Origin: Bradyrhizobium sp.
GTDB lineage: Bacteria; Pseudomonadota; Alphaproteobacteria; Rhizobiales; Xanthobacteraceae
Length of the DNA stretch: 64,000 nucleotides
Reading direction: 5' to 3'
NCBI RefSeq assembly: GCF_027307225.1
Contig: NZ_DAHUXJ010000142.1
Coordinates: 1-64,000, forward strand
Shown: positions 62,663-64,000 of the stretch, piece by piece
Numbering within the stretch: the first letter of the stretch is position 1
How the letters are laid out: each line of letters starts with the position of its first letter
The notes under the pieces: model-generated
What the model was told of the DNA's origin: nothing
The model's database searches: none
Seen by the model: only the letters and a program-made list of their open reading frames with translations
Position numbers and translations under genes: made by a program

Positions 62663-64000
62663 CGAGCCCCTCCACATTCATCGTTGCGCTGGCGAACGAG
62701 ACCGCGACCGCAAACCTGATGGCCGATCTCGCGCTCCTGATCGGCGCAGGCGACGTCATCACGTTGTCGGGCGATCTCGGCGCCGGCAAGACCGCAGCAG
62801 CTCGCGCCCTGATCCGCCATGTCGCCGATGACCCCGAGATCGAGGTGCCAAGCCCGACCTTCACGCTGGCGCAAAGCTATGACCTCGCCCCGTATCCGCT
62901 GATTCATGCCGACCTCTATCGCATTAACGATGCGAGTGAACTCGAAGAGATCGGCCTGTCGCCGCTGCCGGAAGGTGTGGTCGCCTTGATCGAATGGCCG
63001 GAGCGCGCGCCCGGCGCCATGCCGCCGGATCGAATCGATATCGCGCTCAGCCACCGCCCGGCGCTGGGATCGACCGCGCGCGCCGCCGAGATCACCGGCC
63101 ATGGCAAGAGCGCCGCGCAGGTCGCGCGGCTGGAGGCGCTGCGGCAATTCCTCACCGCCGCCTCATACATCGAGGCGAAACGCCAGCGCATGGCGGGCGA
63201 TGCCTCGACGCGCTCCTACGCCCGGCTCTACCGCGGCGACCAGCCCGTCATCCTGATGAATTCGCCCAAGCGTCCCGACGGACCCGCGATTTACGGCGGC
63301 AAATCCTACAGCGCCGGCGTGCATCTCGCCGAAGACGTCAGGCCGTTCGTCGCCATCGACAACGGCCTGCGCGAGCACGGGCTCTCCGCTCCGGTGATTC
63401 ATCACGCCGATCTCGATGCGGGATTTCTGATCACCGAGGATTTCGGCCGCGAAGGTTTCGTCGAGGGCGATCCGCCGCACCCGATTGCCGAACGCTATGA
63501 GACCGCCGCTGACACGCTCGCGCTGTTGCACCGCGAGGCGCTTCCAGACGAGCTGCCGATCGCGCCGCAGATCACCTACGCGATTCCAACCTTTGACATC
63601 GACGCGATGCTGGTCGAGATCGGGTTGATGCTTGAATGGTATCTGCCGGATCGCGATGCTGTGCCGTCGGACGCGGCGCGCGAGGAATTCGTGACGCAAT
63701 GGCGCGACCTCCTCGGCAAGACGGATGCGTTGCCGAAAACCTGGGTGCTGCGCGACTTCCATTCGCCGAACCTGATCTGGCTCACCGAGCGATCGGAGAC
63801 GTCCAGGGTCGGCATCATCGACTTCCAGGATGCCGTGCTGGGGCCAGCGGCCTACGACCTTGTCTCGCTATTGCAGGATGCGCGGATCGATGTCCCCGAA
63901 CAGCTCGAACTGACCTTGCTGACCCGTTACATCAAGGCGCGGCACGCGAGCGACAACACGTTCAATCCGGCCGGCTTTGCCGAAAGCTATGCGATCATGT
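62659..64000 (+). CDS. tsaE: TsaE-AmgK fusion (tRNA t6A ATPase + anomeric sugar kinase), 3' end beyond window
   Basis: An open frame of 447 codons to the window edge. Residues 1-155 are TsaE: Walker A SGDLGAGKT (37-45), SPTFTLAQSY and HADLYRI, ATPase for threonylcarbamoyl-A37 on tRNA (TsaB is at 17879). From about 177 (RMAGDASTRSYARLYRG) a phosphotransferase follows: ITEDFGREGFVEG, LRDFHSPNLIWL (catalytic Asp and Asn) and IIDFQDAVLGP, matching AmgK, which phosphorylates MurNAc/GlcNAc at C1 in cell-wall recycling. It overlaps divL by 4 bases (ATGA). The fusion is known in Rhizobiales. Confidence 0.92.
   Translation, partial: MTSPSTFIVALANETATANLMADLALLIGAGDVITLSGDLGAGKTAAARALIRHVADDPEIEVPSPTFTLAQSYDLAPYPLIHADLYRINDASELEEIGLSPLPEGVVALIEWPERAPGAMPPDRIDIALSHRPALGSTARAAEITGHGKSAAQVARLEALRQFLTAASYIEAKRQRMAGDASTRSYARLYRGDQPVILMNSPKRPDGPAIYGGKSYSAGVHLAEDVRPFVAIDNGLREHGLSAPVIHHADLDAGFLITEDFGREGFVEGDPPHPIAERYETAADTLALLHREALPDELPIAPQITYAIPTFDIDAMLVEIGLMLEWYLPDRDAVPSDAAREEFVTQWRDLLGKTDALPKTWVLRDFHSPNLIWLTERSETSRVGIIDFQDAVLGPAAYDLVSLLQDARIDVPEQLELTLLTRYIKARHASDNTFNPAGFAESYAIM

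Overview
The window looks like a chromosomal segment from a Bradyrhizobium-type alphaproteobacterium (Rhizobiales, Nitrobacteraceae). Supporting signs are the high G+C content, the gene orders tsaB-rimI-fur-miaB-phoH-ybeY-corC-lnt, rimP-nusA-ylxR-infB-rbfA-truB-rpsO-pnp and mutM/ubiE-ubiB-coaBC-dut, and an Irr regulator carrying the Bradyrhizobium heme motif (Cys29) and His triplet (117-119). No name was available to check, so the genus is an inference. There is no prophage, CRISPR array, transposase or plasmid gene; this is mostly core chromosome.

Layout. 0-6.8 kb: tRNA-Pro, a DUF192 protein, a double cold-shock protein, a sirtuin, small secreted or membrane proteins, glyoxalase I, a glutathione transferase, a PilZ protein and tRNA-Glu. 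7-16.4 kb: a cyclopropane-fatty-acid-synthase-like methyltransferase, a lipoprotein, an M20 amidohydrolase, enoyl-CoA hydratase, DUF2061, a PrsW-like protease, an HdeD-like protein and the EF-P modification pair epmA-epmB. 16.6-25.4 kb: universal stress protein, nfuA, then the tsaB to lnt gene train. 25.6-28.1 kb: a PraR-like regulator, an M20 peptidase (where metK often lies) and trmB. 29.3-39.7 kb: the translation/RNA operon from rimP to pnp, with a candidate attenuator in its leader. 39.9-47.9 kb: divergent katG/oxyR with a four-half-site OxyR operator, then fabA-fabB-fabV opposite irr. 48-55.6 kb: SH3 protein, a D-2-hydroxyacid dehydrogenase, MoeB-like protein, M81 peptidase, orphan ParA and mutM. 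55.7-64 kb: ubiE-ubiB-coaBC-dut-divL-tsaE/amgK; the last gene runs off the end of the window.

Most unusual points. (1) coaBC starts with a ribbon-helix-helix antitoxin-like (FitA type) domain, and a perfect 7-3-7 palindrome overlaps its candidate -10 box, suggesting that a CoA biosynthesis enzyme has captured an antitoxin DNA-binding module together with its operator. (2) A composite palindromic element (78 bp + 14 bp linker + 75 bp, CTAG at the ends) occurs twice in opposite orientations, with decayed or single-unit relatives elsewhere. One unit ends one base from the fabV start codon, and a minimal copy supplies the trmB stop codon. (3) FabV sits at the end of the irr-fabA-fabB locus, a place I associate with FabI. 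(4) DivL has Tyr617 in place of the phosphorylated histidine.

Intergenic DNA carries several other hairpin repeat families, marked below. Many starts were moved downstream of the longest open frame on the basis of ribosome-binding sites, signal peptides or family length; this is stated for each gene.
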